A DNA stretch of 64,000 nt, from assembly GCA_964643725.1 (NCBI GenBank), contig CAZXTL010000002.1, positions 117,271 through 181,270 on the forward strand, written 5' to 3'. The position numbers and the translations under genes were made by a program. Each line of letters starts with the position of its first letter. The stretch's first letter is position 1. A model generated the notes under the pieces. It was not told the DNA's origin. It saw only the letters and a program-made list of their open reading frames with translations, and made no database searches. Of this stretch, positions 1 through 7,739 are shown one piece after another. The stretch comes from DYQY01 sp964643725 (GTDB taxonomy: Bacteria > Margulisbacteria > Riflemargulisbacteria > GWF2-35-9 > DYQY01).

Positions 1-511
1 TGAAAATATTAGTGTCTTCATTATTAGAAAGGATATATTCCTTACTTTCAATACTTAACTTCTTGTCTGAGTAATACAAAACCAATCTTTTACCGACAAG
101 CTGAATCATTACAAACAAAGGATAAAAATATATATCAGTTCCTTTAGGGATACCAATAACATGCTTATCTAAATAAAGAATATTCTCTTTATCATTAAAA
201 TATATATTATCCGAAAACTTAAGCATCCCATCTGCTTCCCTAGTTATCTCAATATCTAAAAAAGAATACAAATCCGCTTCAGAAGTAGTATAAACCTTAA
301 AATCTATACTTCCCTTGTTTGTCGTCTTTTCGCTTTTCTCCCGAGATTTACCGTAAATAACAACATCGTCAGCTTCTTCTAAAAAAACTGTCTCCGAGAT
401 ATCTTCAGCTTTAATATTCGAGTAACGAGAAAAGGATAATTGATTAATACTTAAAGAATTATCTACATTCTCTACATCCACTAAGTGATTAACTTTTTGT
501 AGTTCAGCCAT
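1..511 (-). CDS. Hypothetical protein, 3' end outside window
   Basis: An open frame runs leftward from an ATG at 511 to the window edge without a stop, giving 170 visible residues beginning MAELQKVNHLVDVENVDNSL. A good Shine-Dalgarno (AGGGG on the minus strand, about 515-519) precedes the ATG, and the stop of the upstream gene is only 14 nt away, so it is the third member of a minus-strand operon. The visible part is soluble, acidic and mixed alpha/beta, with no signal peptide or membrane segment. I do not recognise a family. The C-terminus is not in the window. Confidence 0.75.
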   Translation of the reverse strand, partial: MAELQKVNHLVDVENVDNSLSINQLSFSRYSNIKAEDISETVFLEEADDVVIYGKSREKSEKTTNKGSIDFKVYTTSEADLYSFLDIEITREADGMLKFSDNIYFNDKENILYLDKHVIGIPKGTDIYFYPLFVMIQLVGKRLVLYYSDKKLSIESKEYILSNNEDTNIF

Positions 512-525
512 AATTACCCCTTACC

Positions 526-2724
526 CTACGCAGACTCTGTTATTGTAATATTATGAAATCTTTCATTACCTACGCTATCATCATGGATGCCAGATTCTTT
601 TTTTAATCTATCAATAAGCTTTTGCATCTCACGATATTTGACTACTAATTGTGGGAAATCAAACTCGGAAAGCCTCACTTCCATAAGCTCCATCTGTTTT
701 TTTGTTGTTTCTAACATCTTATAATTTATTTCATCCCGCATCTTATTGAACTCATCTAATGATATTTCTAGACCAAGTTTATCTGCGTTCTTTAACACAC
801 CTTTTATCTTATTCTCTAACAAATCATATGCGGAACCCTTTAGATCATATAAAGATGCTCTTTCCTCAAGCGCCTCCCTCAACATATCCATAGTTCTATC
901 TTTTGCTATTTCCGTTGCCTCTTTTTGAACTTGCTCATTCAGAATTTCCGTAAAAACTCCCATCCTCACTAACCCATTTTTAAGCTTTCTCATCTTAAAC
1001 TCTGTCTTAAGACTAGTGGACATCCCAGGATTAAGTGCCCTTTGCAAATAAAGTGCCCTTAACCTATTAAGAAAAATATCCTTCTCGTCCTTTGAATCAA
1101 ACTCATAACCATGTTGTTGTTTCTGTTGGCTACCCTGCCCAAACCCTGCTCCACCTGACATTATATTAACAGCTGTCCCCGTCGAAGACGCTGGCACATC
1201 TATTTTTTCTCTAGCCAACCCATAATCTTTCATGAATACTTCCATCGCTGTCTGAGCCCACTCTTCAGTAACCTTTGGATTATTTGTAATAGAGTTTAAT
1301 TCATTAACCTTTGCTTCAAAATCTTTTATCTTGTCAACTTTAGTTTTAGAAGGATCCAATGATTCTTGTGTCACAAAATGCTCCATTTCTTCAACGGAAA
1401 AATTAGCTAAATTTTTACTAGCAAAGTACATTGCTTTATTGACCATACCTTGAAAATTATCGTCAAATCCTCCAAAATCTTGTCCACCTAATAAAAGATT
1501 GGAAACAAAATAATCTGTAAATTTATTAAGCCTTGTGTCCGCAGTCAAAGAATCTAATTTATTACCAACACTTAATTGTTTTTGAATTATCGCATCCTCT
1601 ATCTTGCCTCTGATTTCTTGTTTTATGGTCTTCTTAACCGCCTGTTGAACATCCTTTATCTGACGAGAAGTAAGACCGTATTCTTTTAATAGTTGCTCTT
1701 CATTTTTCATCAAACCATCTAAATTTTTATTGGGAAGCATCAAGAACTGTCGATAATGATCAGTATATTTAGAAACAACATCTTCTTTGGTTTTCTTTGT
1801 CTCTGTCGTTCGCTGTGCTTCTTGGTTTGCCTTCTGCACCTTATCGGGTTCGGAAGAATCCATCTCGGCATCTATTATTCTTTCTCTTACAGCTGTAGAT
1901 TGATCTATCTTTGCTTCTTTTTGTTGCACATCCTGTACGTCCACTTCCTCAATCTCATCAACTACATTCTCATCTTCAACTAACTCTTCTACCTCAGCCA
2001 TAACTTGTTTCTTAAGATTAGCAATAGCTAGCGTATCCTTATCATCAATAACTTCTTGTTGGTTTTGTCTGTTTTTGCCACTATTGTCTTGGTCCTGGTC
2101 TTGCTCTGAGTATTTATTTTTATCAAAATTTTCTACATTCTTTTGACCTTCTTCTTTCACTTGAGCCTTGTCTGATCTATCTGTAGCAATCTTCTCTCTT
2201 ATCCCTGATTTTTCTTCAAAAATCTGTTTTTCTAACTTTTCTGTTTTTTCTGCCTTCTTGCTATCATCCTCTTGAGTCATATCTTTTCTTAATGCAGCAA
2301 CAGCTTGGCTTTGAACAACAGAATCAGTCATATTCATCATTCTTGCCTGAGAGCTTAACTTTACTTCATCATTACTCATAGAATCTTTACCAAAAAGAAG
2401 TTTAAGTTCCCCCATAAGGTCTACGTTTTTACCTTTATCAGAACTAAATAAAATATCCCGCTCCGAACCAGCTACTTTATGAATAAACTCTTTTAATAAT
2501 TCTTGTTTAGCTTCTTTCTCATTACCTTTAAGTAAATGTTGTAAAGGAGATACCGTTTCCTTAGATTTGGCAGTGTCTTCTGTGCCTTTGGCCTGCTCTG
2601 CTGCCTCTTCTTGCGCTCCTAATACCAATTTCTGTAATGTATCAGTATTAACGTCTATCTTACTATTGCTATTAATAGCAGAAGTGCTGATGCTTTGCGT
2701 TTGAGATAAACTTCCTTGCTCCAT
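526..2724 (-). CDS. Large charged coiled-coil-like protein of unknown function
   Basis: This is a 732-residue protein starting at an ATG with an AAGGGG Shine-Dalgarno 10 nt upstream. The first 60 residues are rich in Ser, Thr, Gln and Asn with no hydrophobic signal. Residues about 140-320 are very rich in Lys, Glu, Asp and Gln (low-complexity, probable coiled coil or disordered). A Gly/Gln patch lies near residue 520, and the last 200 residues are predominantly helical and charged. There are no transmembrane segments. The polar N-terminus followed by helical regions resembles the general look of type III-exported or flagellar-export accessory proteins, but I see no diagnostic motif, so the function is unknown. 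It sits between two other unknown genes in the same orientation. Confidence 0.85.
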   Translation of the reverse strand: MEQGSLSQTQSISTSAINSNSKIDVNTDTLQKLVLGAQEEAAEQAKGTEDTAKSKETVSPLQHLLKGNEKEAKQELLKEFIHKVAGSERDILFSSDKGKNVDLMGELKLLFGKDSMSNDEVKLSSQARMMNMTDSVVQSQAVAALRKDMTQEDDSKKAEKTEKLEKQIFEEKSGIREKIATDRSDKAQVKEEGQKNVENFDKNKYSEQDQDQDNSGKNRQNQQEVIDDKDTLAIANLKKQVMAEVEELVEDENVVDEIEEVDVQDVQQKEAKIDQSTAVRERIIDAEMDSSEPDKVQKANQEAQRTTETKKTKEDVVSKYTDHYRQFLMLPNKNLDGLMKNEEQLLKEYGLTSRQIKDVQQAVKKTIKQEIRGKIEDAIIQKQLSVGNKLDSLTADTRLNKFTDYFVSNLLLGGQDFGGFDDNFQGMVNKAMYFASKNLANFSVEEMEHFVTQESLDPSKTKVDKIKDFEAKVNELNSITNNPKVTEEWAQTAMEVFMKDYGLAREKIDVPASSTGTAVNIMSGGAGFGQGSQQKQQHGYEFDSKDEKDIFLNRLRALYLQRALNPGMSTSLKTEFKMRKLKNGLVRMGVFTEILNEQVQKEATEIAKDRTMDMLREALEERASLYDLKGSAYDLLENKIKGVLKNADKLGLEISLDEFNKMRDEINYKMLETTKKQMELMEVRLSEFDFPQLVVKYREMQKLIDRLKKESGIHDDSVGNERFHNITITESA

Positions 2725-2744
2725 TTACACGATACCCCTTTATT

Positions 2745-3005
2745 TTAGCGACCGGAACCCATTTTGGTACCAGCTTGCTGTATATGCTCCCTTGTCTCTC
2801 TTGATTCCTTACTATCATAAATATTTGATAATCTACGTTCATGCGCCTCTATCCGTCTCTCCACACCCTTAATCATAGAATTAAGTTTAATTATTTTCAT
2901 TTCTACTTCTCTTGAGTCTATTGTTTCTGAGTTCTTATCATCTGAAACAAATACAGAAACTCTTGAAGAGTTCTTTCTTTTATTAAATCTTTCTTTCCCG
3001 ACCAT
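2745..3005 (-). CDS. Small charged hypothetical protein (86 aa)
   Basis: This is the first gene of the minus-strand unknown operon. A TTG at 3011 is also in frame, but it would touch the Shine-Dalgarno directly. The ATG at 3005 has a strong GAGGGGG six nt upstream and is the better start. The product is basic at the N-terminus, and its central stretch (about residues 30-65) has heptad-like hydrophobic spacing and could form a helical coil. No known family is recognised. The stop lies 20 nt before the next gene, suggesting co-transcription. Confidence 0.7.
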   Translation of the reverse strand: MVGKERFNKRKNSSRVSVFVSDDKNSETIDSREVEMKIIKLNSMIKGVERRIEAHERRLSNIYDSKESRETREHIQQAGTKMGSGR

Positions 3006-3060
3006 AAACAACCCCCTCTACAAATAGACACATTTATCCCAATAGTAATATCGCCAAAAA

Positions 3061-3103
3061 TTGCAGTATTTATTCATTCGAATATACTGGTATATGATAT
3101 ACT
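3061..3103 (+). promoter_or_regulatory. Putative sigma-70 promoter of rnhA
   Basis: TTGCAG at 3061-3066 and TATACT at 3083-3088 are separated by 16 nt. A second TATACT lies at 3098-3103. No Shine-Dalgarno is visible before the rnhA ATG at 3116, so the transcript leader may be very short. Confidence 0.45.
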
Positions 3104-3115
3104 ACTAAAACAATC

Positions 3116-3565
3116 ATGAAAAAAATAACTATCTACGCAGACGGTTCATGCAGTGGTAATCCAGGTCCTGGTGGTTGGGGAGCACTACTTATCTATGGAG
3201 ATCATGTTAAAGAACTTAGTGGCGGATCAGAGCAAACAACCAACAATATGATGGAACTTACTGGAGTAATTGAGGCTTTAAAATCCTTAAAAGAACCCTG
3301 CCAAGCAGAAATCTATTCTGACAGCAAATATGTAATCCAAGGCATTACTGAATGGATTCATGATTGGAAAACAAGAGGCTGGAAAAATGCCGCAAAAAAA
3401 CCAGTCAAAAACAAAGAACTTTGGCTTGAACTAGACGAAGTTGCAAGCAAACACCAAACAACTTGGCATTGGGTCAAAGGCCACGCTGATAACCCCTACA
3501 ATAATAAATGTGATGAGCTTGCGGTCAGTGAAACTGAACGCTTTAAACAGTATTTAATTCTTTAA
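3116..3565 (+). CDS. rnhA: Ribonuclease HI
   Basis: This 149-residue protein has the full length of bacterial RNase HI, the endonuclease that cuts the RNA strand of RNA-DNA hybrids. All catalytic residues are visible: D9 in YADGSC, E47 in MMEL, D69 in YSDSKYV, H123 in VKGHAD and D133 in NKCDELA. The basic 'handle' region with several Trp and Lys residues (about 80-100) is present, as in the E. coli enzyme. It stands alone on the plus strand between divergent and convergent minus-strand genes. Its stop codon overlaps the stop of the epimerase gene on the opposite strand. No good ribosome-binding site is visible. Confidence 0.96.
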   Translation: MKKITIYADGSCSGNPGPGGWGALLIYGDHVKELSGGSEQTTNNMMELTGVIEALKSLKEPCQAEIYSDSKYVIQGITEWIHDWKTRGWKNAAKKPVKNKELWLELDEVASKHQTTWHWVKGHADNPYNNKCDELAVSETERFKQYLIL

Positions 3566-4098
3566 AAAACTAAATCCTTCAATAAAGGAGCTTTTTTGTC
3601 TTTATCAGAAAGAAGAGGGTCTTTGATTGGCCAAGCAATAGCTATTTGAGGATCATTCCAAATCACAGCTCTTTCATGGCTAGGAGAATAAACTGCTGAA
3701 CATTTGTATTCAAATTTTGCATATTCACTTACAACACAAAATCCATGACCAAATCCCTTTGGGACAAACATCATCTTTTTATTTATTTCCGAAAGGTATT
3801 CGCCTATCCATTTCCCAAAAGTTGGAGATCCTTTTCTTAAATCCACAGCTACATCGAAAACTTCTCCCTCAGCTACTCTTACTAATTTATCTTGCGCACA
3901 AGGGTCAGCTTGAAAATGTATCCCTCTAAGTATACCTTTCTTTGAATAACTAAAGTTATCTTGAATAAACTCAACATTAATACCATTCTTTTCAAACAAA
4001 TCCTTACGATAAGTTTCTAAAAAATACCCACGCTCATCTCCAAAAACCTGCGGCTCAACTACAATTACTTCAGGTAAAACAGTCCTTATGAATTTCAT
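3562..4098 (-). CDS. rfbC: dTDP-4-dehydrorhamnose 3,5-epimerase family protein
   Basis: The 178-residue protein is a cupin-fold sugar epimerase of the RmlC/RfbC family, which acts on dTDP-4-keto-6-deoxyglucose in dTDP-L-rhamnose synthesis for surface polysaccharide. Visible signatures are the N-terminal GDERGYFLETY, the LRGIHFQ segment with the catalytic His (H61), the VPKGFGHGF strand, and the EYKCSAVYSPSHE segment carrying the candidate catalytic Tyr. Length matches the family. The usual neighbours rfbA, rfbB and rfbD are not here, so a related specificity (another deoxysugar) is possible. It converges on rnhA with overlapping stop codons. Confidence 0.92.
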   Translation of the reverse strand: MKFIRTVLPEVIVVEPQVFGDERGYFLETYRKDLFEKNGINVEFIQDNFSYSKKGILRGIHFQADPCAQDKLVRVAEGEVFDVAVDLRKGSPTFGKWIGEYLSEINKKMMFVPKGFGHGFCVVSEYAKFEYKCSAVYSPSHERAVIWNDPQIAIAWPIKDPLLSDKDKKAPLLKDLVF

Positions 4099-4104
4099 AT
4101 GATT

Positions 4105-4110
4105 ATTATA
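4105..4110 (-). promoter_or_regulatory. Putative -10 element upstream of the rfbC-like gene
   Basis: TATAAT reads on the minus strand only 6 nt before the ATG at 4098. No convincing -35 or Shine-Dalgarno is present. If functional, the mRNA would be close to leaderless. Confidence 0.3.
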
Positions 4111-4242
4111 CTATATCTCAGTTTGGTCTGATAGTTTCATTTCATGCCCATCTCGAGACCATTCGACTCGCAAAGCTCACTCAGGGTAAACTCTATTAAT
4201 TTGTCATCTGAACCAAGGGCTGAAATTGATTCAGTCTTGATT

Positions 4243-4293
4243 GTCATCCTGAACCGAAGGTCTAGCGACAGCGTTCACTTGATTCAGGATCCA
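4243..4293. repeat. REP-like palindromic element 1
   Basis: Perfect 8-bp arms ATCCTGAA (4246-4253) and TTCAGGAT (4283-4290) flank a loop of 29 nt. A shortened, degenerate version of the same sequence lies immediately upstream at about 4203-4234, suggesting repeated insertion or decay of a dispersed element. Confidence 0.6.
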
Positions 4294-4423
4294 GGCATAT
4301 ATTAAATTTGACGATTACAAAACATTAAATAGCTTATTAATTGAGTATAGACTAATAAATAGTCCCTAATTAAAGCTTATAATAGTAAACTAGCTGCTTC
4401 AATATTTAAATAAACTGTAAGAC

Positions 4424-4453
4424 TGGATCCCGGATCGGAGTCCGGGATGACAT
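4424..4453. repeat. REP-like palindromic element 2
   Basis: Perfect 8-bp arms ATCCCGGA (4427-4434) and TCCGGGAT (4441-4448) enclose a 6-nt loop and are flanked by TGG and TGACA. The core resembles the dispersed GGATCCCGG...CCGGGATGACA palindromes seen in many bacterial genomes (general knowledge). No terminator-type U-run follows. Confidence 0.6.
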
Positions 4454-4540
4454 TTCGTCAACGAATTACTTAACTTGTGCAGGAATGACAACTGCATCTC
4501 TCAAAACTTCAAGTTTCCCTCTTTCGTCTTTCAGTTCACT

Positions 4541-4581
4541 ATTCACCATTCACCATTCACCATTCACCATTCACCATTCAC
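4541..4581 (+). repeat. 7-bp tandem repeat (ATTCACC)n
   Basis: Five exact copies of ATTCACC (4541-4575) are followed by a six-base partial copy (4576-4581). The tract is non-coding and could vary in copy number by slippage. Confidence 0.9.
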
Positions 4582-4616
4582 TTTTTAAGGTACTCCCCTT
4601 AAAAAATAAATCATAG

Positions 4617-4622
4617 TATAAT
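4617..4622 (+). promoter_or_regulatory. Putative -10 of the bactofilin-rnf operon
   Basis: TATAAT lies 33 nt before the bactofilin ATG. A matching -35 is not obvious (TCCCCT at 17-nt spacing). An AT-rich inverted repeat (4582-4605) lies where an activator or repressor could bind. Confidence 0.4.
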
Positions 4623-4655
4623 AGCAATAATTATAAAAAGAAATGTAGTCATCTT

Positions 4656-5000
4656 ATGTTAACAAAAACAAACAAAAAACTTATTTATATAAAAAAAGAT
4701 GCCTCATTCGCAGGCACAATGGAAAGTCCAGATAATATTTATCTAGAAGGCACTATTTCAGGAGAAATCAAAACAGCTAAAAATGTCTATGTTTTGAAAG
4801 GCGCGATTCTAAACACCAATTTAGCAGCAGAAAACATTCAGGTGTTTGGCTCAATAAAAGGTAATCTTACAGCTAAAAAAAGAATTATAATTAACGAAAA
4901 TGCTCGCGTTTATGGCAACATTAAATGCGAAAGCCTAAGACTCCTAGAAGGAGCTATCTATAGCGGAAAAATGGAAGTAACGGTGTTTTCAAATAAATGA
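4656..5000 (+). CDS. Bactofilin (polymer-forming cytoskeletal protein)
   Basis: The 114-residue protein matches a bactofilin (DUF583) core: a right-handed beta-helix built of short repeating strands, with the characteristic pattern of hydrophobic residue/Gly/hydrophobic steps such as IYLEGTISGEIKTAKNVYV and IKGNLTAKKRIIIN. Bactofilins form filaments that scaffold cell-wall or envelope machinery. There is only a short disordered tail at each end. Its stop overlaps the rnfE start (ATGA), so it is translationally coupled to the Rnf genes. This is unusual and hints at a membrane-organising role, but that is inference. Confidence 0.88.
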   Translation: MLTKTNKKLIYIKKDASFAGTMESPDNIYLEGTISGEIKTAKNVYVLKGAILNTNLAAENIQVFGSIKGNLTAKKRIIINENARVYGNIKCESLRLLEGAIYSGKMEVTVFSNK

Positions 5001-5566
5001 AGTTTAGTATTCTTAAAGAAAATCCTATCTTTGTTTTATTGCTAGGTCTTTGTCCTACGATGGCCGTTACCACGTCAGCGATAAACGCGCTAGGAATGGG
5101 GTTGTCTACATTATTTGTACTTCTTGGTTCTAATATAATTATTTCCATGATTAGAAAAAGCATTCCAAAGGACATAAGAATTCCTGTATTTATTACGGTT
5201 ATTGCTGCCTTTGTTACTATAATCCAAATGCTAATGGCAGGTTATGTCCCAGAAATAAATAGAGCCCTTGGGATTTACATTCCACTCATTGTTGTAAACT
5301 GTATAATTTTGGGACGAGCAGAAGGGTTTGCAGCAAAAAACGATGTAATAGCTTCTATCGTTGATGCGCTTGAAAAAGGTATTGGGTTTATTGTTGGACT
5401 CTTAATTTTAGGCGTTATAAGAGAAGTTTTAGGAAATGGAACTGTTTTTAATTACCCTATTCTTTCTAGTAGCTATGTCCCAATGTTAGTTATGATTTTA
5501 CCTCCTGGTGCTTTCTTTACTATGGGATTAATCCTTGCTGGCATTAATAAAGCCAAAGATCAATAA
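4997..5566 (+). CDS. rnfE: Rnf electron transport complex subunit RnfE
   Basis: This 189-residue integral membrane protein has about six hydrophobic segments and family signatures ENPIFVLLLGLCPTMAVTTS near the N-terminus, then SNIIISMIRK, VVNCIILGRAEGFA and LGVIREVLGNGT. RnfE and its paralogue RnfA form the membrane core of the ion-pumping ferredoxin:NAD+ oxidoreductase. The Cys in LGLCP is the conserved cluster-associated cysteine. The CPTMAVTTSAINALGMG sequence and the GRAEGFA motif point to RnfE rather than RnfA. It overlaps bactofilin by 4 nt and rnfC by 1 nt (TAATG). Confidence 0.93.
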   Translation: MKFSILKENPIFVLLLGLCPTMAVTTSAINALGMGLSTLFVLLGSNIIISMIRKSIPKDIRIPVFITVIAAFVTIIQMLMAGYVPEINRALGIYIPLIVVNCIILGRAEGFAAKNDVIASIVDALEKGIGFIVGLLILGVIREVLGNGTVFNYPILSSSYVPMLVMILPPGAFFTMGLILAGINKAKDQ

Positions 5567-6807
5567 TGAAATACAATAAACTATTTACAGAAAACTTACT
5601 TACAGAACCAGCTCCAGAGTCTGATATTTTCTATATCACTGCCTGTCAACATATCGGTGCTTCTGCAAAAATAATTGTTAAAAAGGACGATATTGTTAAA
5701 GTTGGACAAGTATTAGCCGAAGCTTCTGGACATGTCTCTAGCAATATCCACTCCAGTGTTTCTGGTAAAGTCTTAGACGTGAAACCTCATATACACACAA
5801 ATGGTTCCAAGGTAATGACAGTCATAATAGAAAATGACAAAAAATATCAAACAATAAAAGCAAAACCAATAAAAGATTTTAAATCCCTAACAAAAGAAGA
5901 ACTTATAAATAAAATAAAAGAATTTGGTATTGTAGGTCTAGGAGGAGCTACATTCCCAACCCATGTCAAATTAGACACTAAAACAACAATCAAAGAAGTT
6001 ATCATTAATGGAGCTGAGTGTGAGCCATACCTTACCTCTGACCACCGGTTAATGTTAGAGGACACAAAAATGTTCTATACTGGATTAGAAATAATACAAC
6101 ACATCTTAAATCCAGAGAAAATATATATTGGCGTAGAGGACAATAAACAAGAATGCATCAAGGCACTCAAAACTTATGGCATTCACTTCAAAAACGTTGA
6201 AATATGCTCACTTCCTACAAAATATCCGCAAGGTGCAGAAAAAGTATTGGTAAAAAATATAACTGGCAAAAATGTTCATAAACTTCCGATTGATGTCGGC
6301 ACGATTGTCTTAAATGTCGGGACAGTAACTCAAATCGGCAAATCATTTACCACAGGAATGCCTTTGATTGACCGAATAGTAACCATTAGCGGCGAACTAT
6401 TAGAAAAAAAATATAACTATAAAGTAAGAATTGGTACGCCATTCGTTACCATCCTGCCTAACCTTTCTCATCTTGAAAAACAAGACTACAAAATAATTGC
6501 AGGCGGCCCAATGATGGGTAATGCTCAATATGACTTATCTGTACCAGTGCTTAAAGGAACTTCTGGGATACTTGTTATTGCAAATAATAGTCGGCCTGAA
6601 GGTGACTGTATAAGATGTGGAACCTGTGTCGATAATTGTCCTATTGGACTACTACCTATCGCAGCAGCAAAAGATGGACTACAAGCTCTGGATTGTATGG
6701 AGTGTGGACTCTGCTCTTACAATTGTCCAGCTAATGTAAATTTAGTTCAAAGAATAAAACTACAAAAAAATAAACTTAGAAAAATAGCCTGCGAGTGTAA
6801 AAAATGA
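5566..6807 (+). CDS. rnfC: Rnf electron transport complex subunit RnfC
   Basis: At 413 residues this is the soluble NADH/FMN-binding and ferredoxin-like subunit of the Rnf complex. An N-terminal biotinyl/lipoyl-like beta domain (about 20-95) is followed by a Complex I 51-kDa-like fold with GLGGATFPTHVK and INGAECEPYLTSD, a SLBB region, and two C-terminal [4Fe-4S] motifs: C348-C351-C354-C358 and C377-C380-C383-C387. All eight cluster cysteines are intact. The length is at the short end of the family, as in clostridial and Thermotoga-type RnfC, lacking the long Ala/Lys tail of proteobacterial forms. Start and stop both overlap neighbours (1 nt and 4 nt). Confidence 0.96.
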   Translation: MKYNKLFTENLLTEPAPESDIFYITACQHIGASAKIIVKKDDIVKVGQVLAEASGHVSSNIHSSVSGKVLDVKPHIHTNGSKVMTVIIENDKKYQTIKAKPIKDFKSLTKEELINKIKEFGIVGLGGATFPTHVKLDTKTTIKEVIINGAECEPYLTSDHRLMLEDTKMFYTGLEIIQHILNPEKIYIGVEDNKQECIKALKTYGIHFKNVEICSLPTKYPQGAEKVLVKNITGKNVHKLPIDVGTIVLNVGTVTQIGKSFTTGMPLIDRIVTISGELLEKKYNYKVRIGTPFVTILPNLSHLEKQDYKIIAGGPMMGNAQYDLSVPVLKGTSGILVIANNSRPEGDCIRCGTCVDNCPIGLLPIAAAKDGLQALDCMECGLCSYNCPANVNLVQRIKLQKNKLRKIACECKK

Positions 6808-7739
6808 GCATAATAGTAACTTCTTCGCCACACATAAGAGACACGCAAAAAACCAACAAAATAATGCTTCATGTTATCTTAGCATTGGTTCCTACTTCAC
6901 TAGCTGGAGTATTCTTTTTTGGAATGAATGCGCTCAACATAATTGTTTCCTCGATGGCCTTTGCCATCTTAATCGAATTTATTATAAATGTAATAAAAAA
7001 AGAAAAGACGACTATCTATGATGGATCAGCGGCTCTCACAGGGCTATTACTCGCTCTCAACCTTCCACCTACTATTCCTATCTGGATGGTATTCATCGGA
7101 AACTTGATAGCCATAGGTATTGCGAAACAAACCTTTGGTGGTCTTGGACATAACATCTTCAACCCAGCAGCGGTAGGAAGAGCTTTTCTATTTGTCGCCT
7201 ATCCCGTTGCTATGACTACTTGGATTTTACCTTCTGCTTGGTTTAGCACAAGCGCTGTAACAACCGCAACTGCTCTTGCCAAAGAAGCTCCCTATGCAGC
7301 TACTATTTATCAACTTTTTATGGGCAATGTACCAGGATGCATAGGCGAAACATCCGCGCTTGCTATTCTTTTAGGCGCAGGTTGGCTATTTTATAAAAAA
7401 ATACTTGATTGGAAAATTCCAGTGAGTTTCTTTGCAACCATCTTTATCGTTTCACTAATTACACAAACAAATCCATTTTTCAGTTTATTTGCCGGAGGAG
7501 TAATGATCGGAGGATTATTTATGTTAACAGACTATGTTACTTCCCCAGTAACAAAACACGGAAGAATACTATTTGGCATAGGTGCTGGAATACTTGTTAT
7601 GTGCATAAGGTTATTCAGTAGCCTTCCTGAAGGAATGAATTTCACTATTCTTTTGATGAATATAACCGTACCTCTCTTAGATAAACTAGGAATATTGATT
7701 CACCTTAAACTTTACAACAAAAAATATGGAGTCAAATAA
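6804..7739 (+). CDS. rnfD: Rnf electron transport complex subunit RnfD
   Basis: This 311-residue membrane subunit has eight to ten hydrophobic segments and is homologous to NqrB. The start SSPHIRDTQKTNKIML is typical of the family. GGLGHNIFNPAAVGRAFL and the TTATAL stretch (T156 is the likely covalent FMN attachment Thr) are visible, as is the later LTDYVTSPVTKHGRILFG segment. It transfers electrons within the membrane part of the Rnf ion pump. It overlaps rnfC by ATGA and rnfG by TAATG, so all four rnf genes are translationally coupled. Confidence 0.95.
   Translation: MSIIVTSSPHIRDTQKTNKIMLHVILALVPTSLAGVFFFGMNALNIIVSSMAFAILIEFIINVIKKEKTTIYDGSAALTGLLLALNLPPTIPIWMVFIGNLIAIGIAKQTFGGLGHNIFNPAAVGRAFLFVAYPVAMTTWILPSAWFSTSAVTTATALAKEAPYAATIYQLFMGNVPGCIGETSALAILLGAGWLFYKKILDWKIPVSFFATIFIVSLITQTNPFFSLFAGGVMIGGLFMLTDYVTSPVTKHGRILFGIGAGILVMCIRLFSSLPEGMNFTILLMNITVPLLDKLGILIHLKLYNKKYGVK

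Larger units (their letters stand above)
4099..4655. other. Gene-free region with REP-like palindromes and a short tandem repeat
   Basis: This 557-bp stretch holds no convincing gene. It contains a degenerate and an intact palindromic element (around 4203-4293), a second GC-richer palindrome (4424-4453), a 7-bp tandem repeat (4541-4581), and an AT-rich hairpin with 9-bp arms (4582-4590 and 4597-4605) just before a TATAAT at 4617-4622. The palindromes look like dispersed extragenic elements of the REP type, and the composition is more GC-rich at the palindromes than in the surroundings. Confidence 0.7.

Noticed and set aside
4541..4581. CRISPR-like array
   Set aside because: The repeat is 7 bp with no spacers; it is a simple tandem repeat.
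4582..4605. Intrinsic terminator
   Set aside because: The stem is AT-rich with few GC pairs, and the nearest upstream genes are not oriented toward it on the plus strand; it may instead be an operator.
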